From: Candidatus Doudnabacteria bacterium
GTDB lineage: Bacteria > Patescibacteriota > Doudnabacteria > UBA920 > O2-02-FULL-48-8
NCBI GenBank assembly: GCA_016186915.1
Contig: JACPKU010000006.1
Coordinates: 313,619 to 350,085 of the forward strand
DNA length: 36,467 nucleotides
Reading direction: 5' to 3'
Positions 1-7,227 of the stretch are shown piece after piece. Within the stretch, counting starts at the first letter, position 1. Each line of letters starts with the position of its first letter. The notes beneath the pieces were generated by a model. That model ran no database searches. It was not told the DNA's origin and worked only from the letters and a program-made list of their open reading frames with translations. A program made the position numbers and the translations under genes.

Positions 1-1100
1 AGACGCACGATTCGCCCCACCCTCTCTTTGTTGCCCGATCGCGTGTTCAGCACATAAGAGCCGGTTTGCAAAACACCGGTATAAACTCGAAAGAAAGCCA
101 GCTTGCCCACAAAAGGATCAGCCGCAATTTTGAAAGCCAGGGCCACAAACTTGTCCGAGTCGTTAGGCGTGATCTCCACTTCCTCACCGGTTTTAGGGCG
201 GGTCGCCTTCACCGGCGGCACGTCCAAAGGAGAAGGAAGGTAGCGAACCACCGCGTCGAGCAGGGACGTGGTAATAATGCCCCGTCCGTCGCCGCCGAGC
301 ACTGGGTAAAATTTTCCCGTCAATGTGGCTTTTCTTATGGCCCTGGCGATTTCAGCTTCTGTCAGCTCTGATCCGCTCAAATATTTTTCCAGCAAAGCAT
401 CATCGCTTTCGACCACCTTTTCCACCAACCTGTGGCGGTACTCCCGGGCTTTTGGGATCAGATCCGCTGGAATTTCTCCCTCAATTAATTTAGGGTCTTT
501 ATAATCTGTATAAGTATAGGTCTTCATCTTGACCAGATCCGCCACCCCTACAATGTCTTTTTCAAATCCCACAGGAATCTGGATGGGGAAAGCGTTGGGG
601 GAAAGGCGCTTGTGAATCGCATCAAGAGACATATAAAAATCACCGCCGGTTTGATTGATCTTATTTATAAAACACATCCGGGGCACGTGATATTTGTCCG
701 CTTGTCGCCAGACAGTTTCAGACTGCGGCTCCACCCCCATCTTGCCGTCAAACACCACCACCGCGCCGTCCAAAACGCGCAAAGAGCGCTCTACTTCCAC
801 GGTAAAATCCACGTGTCCTGGGGTATCGATGATGTTAATCCGATGCGTATCCTCGGCTTTCAGTCCGTTTTGCTGAGAAATTGACCAGAAAGCCGTGGTG
901 GCGGCCGAAGTGATGGTGATTCCTCTTTCGCGCTCCTGTTCCATCCAGTCCATGGCTGTGTCTCCTTCGTGGACTTCTCCGATCTTGTGGATCTTGCCTG
1001 TGTAAAACAAAATCGACTCAGTCGTGGTGGTTTTTCCCGCATCAATGTGAGCAATAATGCCGATATTTCTGATTCTATCTAAAGGATAATCTCGTGCCAT
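1..1100 (-). CDS. fusA: Elongation factor G, N-terminal 366 residues (cut by window edge)
   Basis: EF-G is the GTPase that drives ribosomal translocation. Starting at the ATG at 1100, the frame stays open to the window edge, so the C-terminal half lies outside. Visible are the P-loop AHIDAGKTT (G1), [11 protein letters not shown] (G2), DTPGHVDF (G3), [16 protein letters not shown], and later domain II text such as [15 protein letters not shown]. The G4 motif, NKMD in most EF-Gs, reads NKIN at residues 146-149, so the guanine-contacting Asp is Asn (see findings). It is the third gene of the rpsL-rpsG-fusA operon and is separated from rpsG by an AT-rich repeat. No SD is visible before the ATG. 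Identity is certain; only the G4 change is unusual. Confidence 0.97.
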   Translation of the reverse strand, partial: MARDYPLDRIRNIGIIAHIDAGKTTTTESILFYTGKIHKIGEVHEGDTAMDWMEQERERGITITSAATTAFWSISQQNGLKAEDTHRINIIDTPGHVDFTVEVERSLRVLDGAVVVFDGKMGVEPQSETVWRQADKYHVPRMCFINKINQTGGDFYMSLDAIHKRLSPNAFPIQIPVGFEKDIVGVADLVKMKTYTYTDYKDPKLIEGEIPADLIPKAREYRHRLVEKVVESDDALLEKYLSGSELTEAEIARAIRKATLTGKFYPVLGGDGRGIITTSLLDAVVRYLPSPLDVPPVKATRPKTGEEVEITPNDSDKFVALAFKIAADPFVGKLAFFRVYTGVLQTGSYVLNTRSGNKERVGRIVR

Positions 1101-1121
1101 AAAATAAAAAATAACCAATTA

Positions 1122-1212
1122 TTAATTTTCAATTTTCAATCAATTCTCAATAACTCAATTTTCAAACAGTTTGTGGTTTTGAAAATTGAAAATTAGAAAT
1201 TGAAAATTGAAA
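1122..1212. repeat. AT-rich inverted repeat between rpsG and fusA
   Basis: The gap between the two genes consists of repeated words of the type ttttcaattttcaat on one side and attgaaaattgaaaa on the other, able to fold into a long weak hairpin. Similar low-complexity words fill 2917-2955 and 32348-32464. It has no T-tract to make it an obvious terminator. I infer a dispersed intergenic repeat rather than a regulatory site. Confidence 0.7.
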
Positions 1213-1215
1213 AAA

Positions 1216-1701
1216 CTACCTTCTCTGAAACCTGGCGAAATGGGCGAACGCTTTGTTGGCCTCGGCCATTCGGTGCACGTCTTCCCGCTTCTTGATGGCC
1301 ACCCCTAATTTATTATGGGCCTCCATCAGTTCTTCTGCCAATCTTTCGGCCATTCTTTTGCCTTTCTTATTTGCCGCCGCTTCAATGATCCAGCGCATGG
1401 CCAAAGTGGTCTTTCTGGGCTCCATCACTTCGATCGGCACCTGATAGTTGGCGCCGCCGATCCTGCGTCCTTTAACTTCCAGAATAGGTGAGACGTTTTT
1501 TACCGCCTGCTCGAAAACCGCCTGCGGATCAGATTTTAATTTGTCCGCGATTATATCAAAAGCATCATAAACAATTCTTGCGGCCACGGTTTTTTTGCCG
1601 CGCTCCATGATGTAGTTTATAAATTTCGCAACTTTAATATTGTTGTATTTATAATCCGCGTTTACCTTGTGTCGTTTGTAACTTCTTGCTTTCCTAGGCA
1701 T
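1216..1701 (-). CDS. rpsG: 30S ribosomal protein uS7
   Basis: Primary 16S rRNA-binding protein that nucleates assembly of the 30S head. The 161-residue product begins [20 protein letters not shown] and contains the conserved stretches [26 protein letters not shown] and AMRWIIEAA, ending in [10 protein letters not shown]; length fits the family (about 156). It lies 12 bp downstream of rpsL and before fusA, the classical str operon order. No SD is seen before the ATG; translation may be coupled to rpsL. Confidence 0.98.
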   Translation of the reverse strand: MPRKARSYKRHKVNADYKYNNIKVAKFINYIMERGKKTVAARIVYDAFDIIADKLKSDPQAVFEQAVKNVSPILEVKGRRIGGANYQVPIEVMEPRKTTLAMRWIIEAAANKKGKRMAERLAEELMEAHNKLGVAIKKREDVHRMAEANKAFAHFARFQRR

Positions 1702-1713
1702 AAATATTATTGA

Positions 1714-2127
1714 TTAAGTCCGCTTCGTTCCGTATTTAGATCTGCCTCTTTTTCGACCCTCAACCCCAGCGGCGTCCAGCTTGCCTCGCACAATGTGGTA
1801 TCGCACTCCGGCCAGGTCTTTTACCCTGCCGCCGCGAATCATAACCACGGAGTGTTCCTGGAGGTTGTGTCCAACACCCGGGATGTAGGCCGTGACTTCC
1901 ATGCCGTTGGAAAGCCTGACTCTGGCAATTTTACGCAACGCAGAGTTCGGTTTTCTGGGAGGAACCGTGGTTACTTTGATGCAAACCCCTCTTTTCAAAG
2001 GGCTTCCTTTGCTCACGTTGTAAGGCTTGTTTTTGAGCAAATTATAAACCCGGTCCAAAGCCGGCACCTTGGACTTATACTTGATTTTCTTTCTTCCCTT
2101 TTTTACTAGCTGATTGATTGTTGGCAT
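1714..2127 (-). CDS. rpsL: 30S ribosomal protein uS12
   Basis: Decoding-centre protein of the 30S subunit, 137 residues, first gene of the str operon. It starts [14 protein letters not shown] and has the signature stretches [17 protein letters not shown] and [15 protein letters not shown]. The decoding loop reads [11 protein letters not shown] instead of the common [11 protein letters not shown], so the position equivalent to M. tuberculosis Lys43 is Arg, a change linked to streptomycin resistance elsewhere (see findings). There is no SD; instead a small hairpin with a T-run ends just 3 nt before the ATG. Confidence 0.98.
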   Translation of the reverse strand: MPTINQLVKKGRKKIKYKSKVPALDRVYNLLKNKPYNVSKGSPLKRGVCIKVTTVPPRKPNSALRKIARVRLSNGMEVTAYIPGVGHNLQEHSVVMIRGGRVKDLAGVRYHIVRGKLDAAGVEGRKRGRSKYGTKRT

Positions 2128-2129
2128 AT

Positions 2130-2149
2130 AAAAACGGCAACAAATGCCG
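2130..2149 (-). promoter_or_regulatory. Terminator-like hairpin in the rpsL leader
   Basis: On the minus strand CGGCA and TGCCG pair (5 bp) and are followed by TTTTT, directly ahead of the rpsL start codon. It may be an attenuator or a start-site structure for the str operon. The stem is short, so this is only suggestive. Confidence 0.35.
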
Positions 2150-2227
2150 CGTGCAACTTCTTGTCCGCCGAAGCCTCGTGCGAAAGCGGATAACGCAGTT
2201 ATTAACTTTACTTATTATATTGAGAAA

Positions 2228-2256
2228 AGTATAACAGTTCCCGCCTACCTTGTCAA
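2228..2256 (-). promoter_or_regulatory. str operon promoter
   Basis: The minus strand reads TTGACA (2251-2256), a 17-nt spacer and TATACT (2228-2233), a near-perfect sigma70-type promoter just beyond the stop of the M50 protease gene. The resulting leader is about 95 nt and includes a GC-rich palindrome (about 2160-2188) of the family also seen at 14560-14610. Confidence 0.8.
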
Positions 2257-2259
2257 AGC

Positions 2260-2916
2260 CTAAAAAATGCTTGGCGGCAGGTCAGTCCCAGTAAATAAGC
2301 GGAACAAGAGCAAGGCTGGAAGAAAAAAGATACCGAACAATGGTGTTGCGGCGAAGACCAATAAAAATAACAAGATAAACATAAGTCCATAGCGCTCGAG
2401 GGCTATAAAACGATGCATCCATTCGATATTAATGTAGCCTAGGATACTGCCTAAAATTTTTGACCCATCCAAGGGCGGAATTGGAATGAGGTTGAACATC
2501 ATTAAGATCAAATTTAGCCACACGGTTTTCAAAAGCAGGCTTTCAGCTGTGCCCGAGGTCCCAGGCAAGAACAATACTACCAGGCCTGCCACCAAGGCCA
2601 AAACCAAGTTCGTGGCTGGCCCGGCCAGTGAAACCAAGGCCGTATCCCGTCTGTAGTTGCGCAAATTATAAAAATTCACCGGCACGGGTTTGGCCGAGCC
2701 CAAAACAAACTGCCCTTGCGTTATAATCAACAAAAACGCTGGCAATAAAATCGAGCCATACAAATCTATGTGCGGGATGGGATTCAAAGTCAGCCTGCCG
2801 GCAAACCTGGCAGTCGGATCCCCTAGTTTCTCAGCGACTAAACCGTGCGCTACTTCGTGGAAGACCACAGAGAACAAAAGTATGGCCAAACCAATTATCA
2901 GCGATGCAATGTCCAT
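2260..2916 (-). CDS. Site-2-protease-type zinc metallopeptidase (M50)
   Basis: Integral membrane zinc protease of the M50 family, which cleaves substrates within the membrane. The zinc motif HEVAH lies at residues 20-24 inside the first hydrophobic segment, and the third ligand motif appears as NLIPIPPLDG near 141-150. About five to six hydrophobic segments are visible in 218 residues, typical of the minimal S2P-like proteins without a PDZ domain. It stands alone between the str promoter and the divergent rpmB. Substrate unknown. Confidence 0.9.
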   Translation of the reverse strand: MDIASLIIGLAILLFSVVFHEVAHGLVAEKLGDPTARFAGRLTLNPIPHIDLYGSILLPAFLLIITQGQFVLGSAKPVPVNFYNLRNYRRDTALVSLAGPATNLVLALVAGLVVLFLPGTSGTAESLLLKTVWLNLILMMFNLIPIPPLDGSKILGSILGYINIEWMHRFIALERYGLMFILLFLLVFAATPLFGIFFLPALLLFRLFTGTDLPPSIF

Positions 2917-2993
2917 TGAATTAGAATTTAGAAATTAGAATTTAGAATTTTGATCTTATTCCACATTCCACATTCCAAATCCAATCAATGGCT

Positions 2994-3022
2994 TTGACAC
3001 AAGGCTACTGATATGATAACAT
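2994..3022 (+). promoter_or_regulatory. Probable rpmB promoter
   Basis: TTGACA at 2994-2999, a 17-nt spacer, then TAACAT at 3017-3022, about 35 nt before the rpmB ATG. The -10 box is imperfect. Confidence 0.5.
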
Positions 3023-3056
3023 ATCAAGGCATATCAATTAAGCTTTTGAAAAAGTT

Positions 3057-3245
3057 ATGCGCAAATGTGAAATCTGCGGCAAGGGCTACCTCTCAAGTAT
3101 GAGACGCTCTCACTCCATGCGTGCGACCAAGGTCCGTCTCTACCCGAATCTGCAATGGCTCAAACTGGAACACGGCAAGAGAGTCAAAGCTTGTACTAAG
3201 TGTATGAAGACCCATGAGAAGAACTTAGCCAAAGTTACCGCCTAA
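3057..3245 (+). CDS. rpmB: 50S ribosomal protein bL28 (zinc-binding type)
   Basis: Small 50S protein near the exit-site side of the subunit; 62 residues. It begins MRKCEICGKGY and has a second pair CTKC near residue 46, so this is the CxxC/CxxC zinc-binding form. The basic core SHSMRATKVRLYPNLQ is typical. It is a single-gene plus-strand unit with its own promoter and terminator between minus-strand genes. No SD precedes the ATG. Confidence 0.95.
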   Translation: MRKCEICGKGYLSSMRRSHSMRATKVRLYPNLQWLKLEHGKRVKACTKCMKTHEKNLAKVTA

Positions 3246-3272
3246 ATCCTCCGCCCGGGGCGGAGGATTTTT
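3246..3272 (+). terminator. rpmB rho-independent terminator
   Basis: Self-complementary ATCCTCCGCCC / GGGCGGAGGAT followed by TTTTTA immediately after the rpmB stop. It overlaps the end of the convergent PIN gene and may serve both strands. Confidence 0.9.
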
Positions 3273-3714
3273 ATTTGATAAAATCTTTAAGCCACTTCGT
3301 CCAACCATCGCCACTCTCATCCTGATAAGTGTTCCAAAACTCTGCCGGGCGGACGATTTTAATCCCATTATATTTTTCTAGTTTCAGCAAGTGCTGGTCT
3401 GCGGTAATAATATAATCAGCGCCTGCCTCAATCGCTGCTTCCACAAATTTATTGTCTTCTTCGTCTTCTACGACGTTTAGACGCTCACTGCGATCCACGA
3501 CATTAACGCTGGCAAAAAAATAATTGAGCTTTTGCAAATAATTCTGGTCTGTAATTTTCTGGGGTGCAATAAACTGGTTTTCGCGCAGAGTTTTCCGATT
3601 CGCGAAAGCTTGGATGTGGCCGGCAATCACCGCGTCAATGATGCGGTTGCCATAGTTATACGCGTCTTCTGACCCGTCAATCAGAAGATTGGTGTCAATC
3701 ACAACTTTGAACAT
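3271..3714 (-). CDS. PIN-domain ribonuclease, probable toxin
   Basis: PIN domains are metal-dependent RNases, often VapC-type toxins. In 147 residues the acidic positions are visible: VIDTNLLID at the N terminus, then EDEEDNKFVEAA and ADYIITADQHLL towards the end. The partner upstream (30 bp away, same strand) is a small AbrB-type protein, as in toxin-antitoxin pairs. It matches the PIN group annotated as 'putative toxin component, PIN family'. Whether it is active as a toxin is inference. Confidence 0.85.
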   Translation of the reverse strand: MFKVVIDTNLLIDGSEDAYNYGNRIIDAVIAGHIQAFANRKTLRENQFIAPQKITDQNYLQKLNYFFASVNVVDRSERLNVVEDEEDNKFVEAAIEAGADYIITADQHLLKLEKYNGIKIVRPAEFWNTYQDESGDGWTKWLKDFIK

Positions 3715-3744
3715 GTGGTTTATCTATAACCTACAACCTATAAC

Positions 3745-3930
3745 CTATTTTCTTTTCTTAGTAATCGCATCTCGCAGCAAGATCCCTCGCGCCATCCTTT
3801 TGACCAAAAGTCTCTGCCCCTCTTTCCAGCCCAAAGAACGGATTAAAGAAGGACTGATGGCCACACTGTAAGAACTACTGCCAGAGCGGCTAAGCCTATG
3901 AATCGGCTTTTTTGGTTTCGTCTTGGCCAA
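3745..3930 (-). CDS. AbrB/SpoVT-type DNA-binding protein, probable antitoxin of the PIN toxin
   Basis: A 61-residue basic protein with an AbrB-like core: SYSVAISPSLIRSLGWKEGQ followed by RLLVKRMARGILLRDA. Such swapped-hairpin proteins serve as the DNA-binding antitoxin and autoregulate their operon. It is directly upstream of the PIN gene on the same strand. The first 15 residues (MAKTKPKKPIHRLSR) are a basic tail outside the core. Confidence 0.75.
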   Translation of the reverse strand: MAKTKPKKPIHRLSRSGSSSYSVAISPSLIRSLGWKEGQRLLVKRMARGILLRDAITKKRK

Positions 3931-3953
3931 AAGATTAAACTCCTATTAGAATC

Positions 3954-3990
3954 CCCCTCTCCTGACGAGGAGAGGGGCCAGGGGAGAGGT
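3954..3990. repeat. Palindromic cccctctcc repeat
   Basis: A perfect 10-bp stem, CCCCTCTCCT / AGGAGAGGGG, with a GACG loop (3954-3977), followed by another ggggagagg. Related units occur at 12117-12150, 15508-15556 and 27486-27568. There is no T-tract in either direction; I read it as a dispersed repeat. Confidence 0.75.
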
Positions 3991-4052
3991 TATCCATGAT
4001 TAGTTTTTTATATTTACCATTCTACCTCTATTTTATTTCCCTTACAATCCCT

Positions 4053-4310
4053 TTATCTGTATAAATTGCTATGAGTATCAACTATTATAAATTGAATTAG
4101 ATCAGCTTCAATTACTTCATAAAACGCACGGTAAACTCCGGTAATGTTTATGCTTCTATAACCTCTATATTTTCCTGAAAGAGCATGGTTATTCAGATTC
4201 GGATTAAAAGGATTTTTCATAAATAAAACAAGCCGTTCATCAATTTGTCTTTGAATGGCTCTTAATTTTTTGTACTGCTTTCGAAAATTCTTATGATAAA
4301 CTACGCGCAT
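4053..4310 (-). CDS. RelE/YafQ-type mRNA interferase toxin
   Basis: RelE-fold toxins cleave mRNA in the ribosomal A site. The 85-residue product has the usual start (VVYHKNFRKQYKKL), the central GKYRGYRSINITGVYRAFYEV strand pair and a final basic/aromatic tail, all at the normal family length. Its ATG overlaps the TAA of the upstream RelB-type gene by one base (TAATG), so the two are translationally coupled. Confidence 0.88.
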   Translation of the reverse strand: MRVVYHKNFRKQYKKLRAIQRQIDERLVLFMKNPFNPNLNNHALSGKYRGYRSINITGVYRAFYEVIEADLIQFIIVDTHSNLYR

Positions 4311-4585
4311 TATTGAGAATGCAGATAATCTAACATTTTTTTAGTACTGGTAAAAACGGGGGAAATATTTCTTCCCTTTCTAAAATCCTCGCTGGCTTTC
4401 TTCAGAAATTTTTCGACTTCTGGCCGGAGCTTTGGCTCAAGTGAAAGTTTAATCTCACGATTTCGGATAAAATCCTTCAAATACGCATTAATAACAGTGC
4501 TTAGGGGCAAGCCTAAGTTTTGCGCTATCTTTTGGGCATCTTTCTTAACCTCTTTATCGGTTTTTATAATGATCTGGGTCTTCAT
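4310..4585 (-). CDS. RelB/DinJ-type antitoxin
   Basis: Ribbon-helix-helix antitoxin, 91 residues: IIIKTDKEVKKDAQKIAQNLG then LPLSTVINAYLKDFI, the classical RelB/DinJ N-terminal pattern, with a C-terminal part for toxin binding. The start codon sits at the edge of an inverted repeat (GGGATGAAG) that can pair with the start of the leader minigene upstream (see 4583-4686), so its translation may depend on that leader. No SD is present. Confidence 0.87.
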   Translation of the reverse strand: MKTQIIIKTDKEVKKDAQKIAQNLGLPLSTVINAYLKDFIRNREIKLSLEPKLRPEVEKFLKKASEDFRKGRNISPVFTSTKKMLDYLHSQ

Positions 4586-4686
4586 CCCGTTTAGAAATTT
4601 AATTGCTAAGCTTGCTGTTAATTTGATATTTCCCGTTAGCCGGCGATTATTTAAAAAGCATCGTGGAAATTTCTAACGGGATTCAT
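4583..4686 (-). promoter_or_regulatory. MNPVRN inverted-repeat leader element, copy 1 (relBE)
   Basis: On the minus strand ATCCCGTTAGAAATTT (from 4684) and AAATTTCTAAACGGGAT (to 4584) are complementary apart from one bulge and enclose about 66 nt. The 5' arm starts at a likely transcription start and encodes an 11-residue peptide; the 3' arm takes in the first two bases of the relB ATG. Copies at 16812-16917 and 34682-34745 share the arms; copies 1 and 2 also share inner words (ATATnAAATnACAGCAA). Confidence 0.75.
4651..4686 (-). CDS. Putative leader minigene MNPVRNFHDAF
   Basis: Twelve codons from ATG (4686) to TAA. The ATG lies only about 6 nt downstream of the -10 box, so the transcript would be leaderless or nearly so, which fits the absence of an SD. 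The first six residues are the same as in the copy at 16897-16917. I infer a regulatory peptide whose translation opens the inverted repeat. Confidence 0.45.
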   Translation of the reverse strand: MNPVRNFHDAF

Positions 4687-4692
4687 AGCTAA

Positions 4693-4720
4693 AGTATATA
4701 CAACGGGTTTTATTTGTCAA
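4693..4720 (-). promoter_or_regulatory. relBE promoter
   Basis: TTGACA (4715-4720), 16-nt spacer, TATACT (4693-4698) on the minus strand. Confidence 0.75.
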
Positions 4721-4789
4721 GCACCAATTTCTATATATTCCAATTTATTCCTACTTATTTCATCTCGTCATACCTTCCTCACAATCCCT

Positions 4790-5176
4790 TTATTTAATCT
4801 TTTTTGAATGCCTTTTAAGCCAGTTTGCTATTTCTTTTAATTCTAATTTTTCATTGACAACTTTCATTATAAATTTTACCACTTCGGGATTCGGGAGCAA
4901 CAGCGTATAGTTATTTAGAAATAAAAACCTAGCGGCAGAGGCAAACCCGGTTCTTTTATTTCCATCTACGAACACATGATAATTTGCAAAAGCTTCCAAA
5001 TAAACTGCGGCCTTAACAAATACACTTACATACGGTTCTTTTCCACCAAATTCCATTTTGGGTTTTTCTATAATTGAAAGAAAAAGACCGGTGTCCCTAA
5101 TCCCGTGTAAGCCACCGGTCTCATCTATAATCTTCGAATGGAGAACTAAAATTTCTTCTCCTGTCAAATATTTCAT
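4790..5176 (-). CDS. Doc-type Fic toxin
   Basis: Doc proteins are Fic-fold kinases that phosphorylate EF-Tu. The 128-residue product carries the Fic motif HVFVDGNKRTG at 67-77 (consensus HxFxDGNKR) and the preceding helix EAFANYHVF, and has the usual death-on-curing length. It directly follows, without a gap, a small AbrB-type gene that probably neutralises it. The three toxin-antitoxin pairs lie head to tail in this 2-kb stretch. Confidence 0.9.
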   Translation of the reverse strand: MKYLTGEEILVLHSKIIDETGGLHGIRDTGLFLSIIEKPKMEFGGKEPYVSVFVKAAVYLEAFANYHVFVDGNKRTGFASAARFLFLNNYTLLLPNPEVVKFIMKVVNEKLELKEIANWLKRHSKKIK

Positions 5177-5410
5177 TTATTTCTTAGCCAAGGCTTCCAA
5201 TGCTGGCCTGTATTGTTCAATAAACTTTCCCGTCCAATCCAAGAGTTTCTTGTCAATTTTTTTATTGCTGGGTTCAATCAAAACAACTTGGTTTTTGCGG
5301 TCAATCTGAACACTCACATGGTCGCCAATTTTGAGGCCAAGCTCTTCCAAGGATTTTTTAGGGATGGTAACAGCGGCGCTGGAGCCGACTTTTAAAACTT
5401 TTTGAGTCAT
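5177..5410 (-). CDS. AbrB/MazE-type antitoxin of the Doc toxin
   Basis: A 77-residue protein with an AbrB-fold N terminus (LKVGSSAAVTIPKKSLEELG, LKIGDHVSVQID) and a C-terminal tail (KKLLDWTGKFIEQYRPALEA) resembling the toxin-binding tails of Phd/AbrB antitoxins. Its TAA is followed at once by the doc ATG. It has a good promoter of its own (5435-5463). Confidence 0.82.
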   Translation of the reverse strand: MTQKVLKVGSSAAVTIPKKSLEELGLKIGDHVSVQIDRKNQVVLIEPSNKKIDKKLLDWTGKFIEQYRPALEALAKK

Positions 5411-5434
5411 ATAAATTATTTATTGATTATAATA

Positions 5435-5463
5435 ATATTATAATACAAAAATTCTCTTGTCAA
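5435..5463 (-). promoter_or_regulatory. Promoter of the AbrB-doc pair
   Basis: TTGACA (5458-5463), 17-nt spacer, TAATAT (5435-5440) on the minus strand; a TATAAT with a 15-nt spacer overlaps it. Confidence 0.7.
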
Positions 5464-5516
5464 TCTATAACCTATCATTCTTATTATCCTTATTCTCCCT
5501 ATCATCCCTACTCCGC

Positions 5517-7025
5517 CTATTTCTTCCCAAGCTTTCTCACAATTCCCTTATTCGCGTCCACCTCAACAAAATCCCCGTCTTTGAAAACCTGAGTTGCAAA
5601 TCTGGTGCCAATAACACATGGTGTTCCTAATTCGCGCGAAACGATGGCGGCGTGAGATGTAATGCCGCCCTGTTCGGTTACAATCGCTGCTGCTTTCTTC
5701 ATAGCTGAAACGATATCTGGATCAGTCGCAATGCTGACTAAGATATCCCCTTTATTCATCTTCTTCATATCCTTGGCTCTGATAATTATCTTCACGATAC
5801 CTTTTGCCATTCCTGGCTGAGCCACTTGACCAGTCAATTCTTTTAGGTTTTTATTAAGTGTGGTATTGATTGTTTTTCGGATTTTTTCTTCAAATTTTCC
5901 TAAATAGACGTGTTCAGAATTTTTCTCATAGAAAGTAACGCAGTGTCTTAGTCTGTTTTTTAGCTCTCCTTGGTTGACTTTGTTTTGAAGTAAAGCTTTT
6001 TTAACTTCATCCATCAACATAAATTGCACTTGGTATCTTGTAAGCTTTAATCTATTTGCAATCTCTGTGAGTAAGGTTTTGTGCATTAAAAGTAAATCAA
6101 GCAATTGAGCGTGCCGTCTAACTAATTTGGTTAGGGCGAAGTCAGTTGCCACGTCAAATAATCGCCTATAAAGCGGGGAAACTTTTAGTTTTCTATAAAG
6201 TTTAATTCTTTTTATTTTCGCATTCCTTAACTGTTCCGCTTCTTTTTTTAATACCTTTCTCCCCTCAATGCCGGTTTTTGCCAAGTCACCCATTTCCTTC
6301 CAATAGTGTTGCCAGGAAAAAGGCTGGGTATTTCCAGCATAAATATATCCCAAATGTCCCCATTTCTTAGCGTGTTCAACAAGAACTTGCTTTAAGCTTT
6401 GAGGAATGGTTTTTAATTTAATAAACTTTCTGTATTGATCATAAATTATTAAAAACTCTTCCCGTTCGGATGCAACAATGGTTTTTTTATCAGGTGTGGT
6501 AAAAGCGATAAACGCTGATTCTGCATCCTGTTTGCTTTCGCAGATACCGTAAAGATATTGCTTTAACTTCTTAGTAAAATTATTATGGAACATGTCCACG
6601 CAAACCGGCAGCCACCCATAGGTATAGAGTTTTGTATGCACTTGGTCGTGTTTTAAATAAAGTTCCCAGAGTTGTTTGTTTGAATATTTGTCTAAAGGTA
6701 AAACGGCTGTTCTTTTGGCAAATTCAATAAGCTTATGTGACCAGTCAACAATCTTCTTGTTTAATTCAGTCCCAAATTTTGGGCGATCAATTAAGGCTTT
6801 TAATATTGATTCTGCTACCTCATATGAATCTTTTTCTCCATAGCAGAAACTCATCTCGAATTTATCGTAGGTGGCCAGAACTTTTCGATAATTCTTAATA
6901 AACCTATAGCTTGTATCATTGGTAAAACAAGAAAACGGAATTTGAAAAAAGAAAATATCCGAATCTGGAATATTTTCCGCCAACATCCAAGAATCTTTAT
7001 CGAATAAGTATTTGGGTCTTACCAT
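5517..7025 (-). CDS. Split phosphotransferase, middle plus histidine swivel domain (copy 1)
   Basis: The last ~95 residues of this 502-residue protein are the phosphohistidine swivel domain of the PEP-synthase/PPDK/rifampin-phosphotransferase group, with the active-site stretch GGITSHAAIVSRELG and the end DGDFVEVDANKGIVRKLG. The first ~390 residues are a mostly helical region I do not recognise; in size and position it matches the substrate-binding middle domain of rifampin phosphotransferase (ATP-grasp, middle, His order). There is no PEP-binding barrel. A paralogue lies at 7842-9302 and an ATP-grasp half at 9694-10659, so it probably works in trans with that half. Substrate unknown. Confidence 0.75.
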   Translation of the reverse strand: MVRPKYLFDKDSWMLAENIPDSDIFFFQIPFSCFTNDTSYRFIKNYRKVLATYDKFEMSFCYGEKDSYEVAESILKALIDRPKFGTELNKKIVDWSHKLIEFAKRTAVLPLDKYSNKQLWELYLKHDQVHTKLYTYGWLPVCVDMFHNNFTKKLKQYLYGICESKQDAESAFIAFTTPDKKTIVASEREEFLIIYDQYRKFIKLKTIPQSLKQVLVEHAKKWGHLGYIYAGNTQPFSWQHYWKEMGDLAKTGIEGRKVLKKEAEQLRNAKIKRIKLYRKLKVSPLYRRLFDVATDFALTKLVRRHAQLLDLLLMHKTLLTEIANRLKLTRYQVQFMLMDEVKKALLQNKVNQGELKNRLRHCVTFYEKNSEHVYLGKFEEKIRKTINTTLNKNLKELTGQVAQPGMAKGIVKIIIRAKDMKKMNKGDILVSIATDPDIVSAMKKAAAIVTEQGGITSHAAIVSRELGTPCVIGTRFATQVFKDGDFVEVDANKGIVRKLGKK

Positions 7026-7055
7026 ACAGGCTAATTATAATCAAAATGCGCCGTA

Positions 7056-7084
7056 TTGACAAAATGCCGAAAGAGGAGTACAAT
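7056..7084 (+). promoter_or_regulatory. Promoter of the histidine-phosphatase gene
   Basis: TTGACA (7056-7061), 17-nt spacer, TACAAT (7079-7084) on the plus strand. It gives a leader of about 135 nt that contains the repeat hairpin at 7114-7181. Confidence 0.75.
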
Positions 7085-7113
7085 ATATAGTTCTTTTACA
7101 ATGATGGCTCTAA

Positions 7114-7181
7114 TGTCATTCTGGGCGGAGCGAAGAATCTGATTTCTTGTGTTCGGATCCTCCACTCCGTTCAGGATGACA
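7114..7181 (+). repeat. TGTCATTCTG...CAGGATGACA hairpin repeat, copy 1
   Basis: Two ~28-nt arms (GTCATTCTGGGCGGAGCG and its near complement ending CAGGATGAC) can form a long RNA hairpin with G-U pairs. It lies in the 5' leader, ending 46 nt before the ATG. Related copies at 15197-15266, 16022-16074 and 16564-16617 also sit just upstream of small GC-rich genes. Confidence 0.8.
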
Positions 7182-7227
7182 ATTCACTGACTCACGACAA
7201 CATACGACAAGCCTGTAGGAGGGCTCA

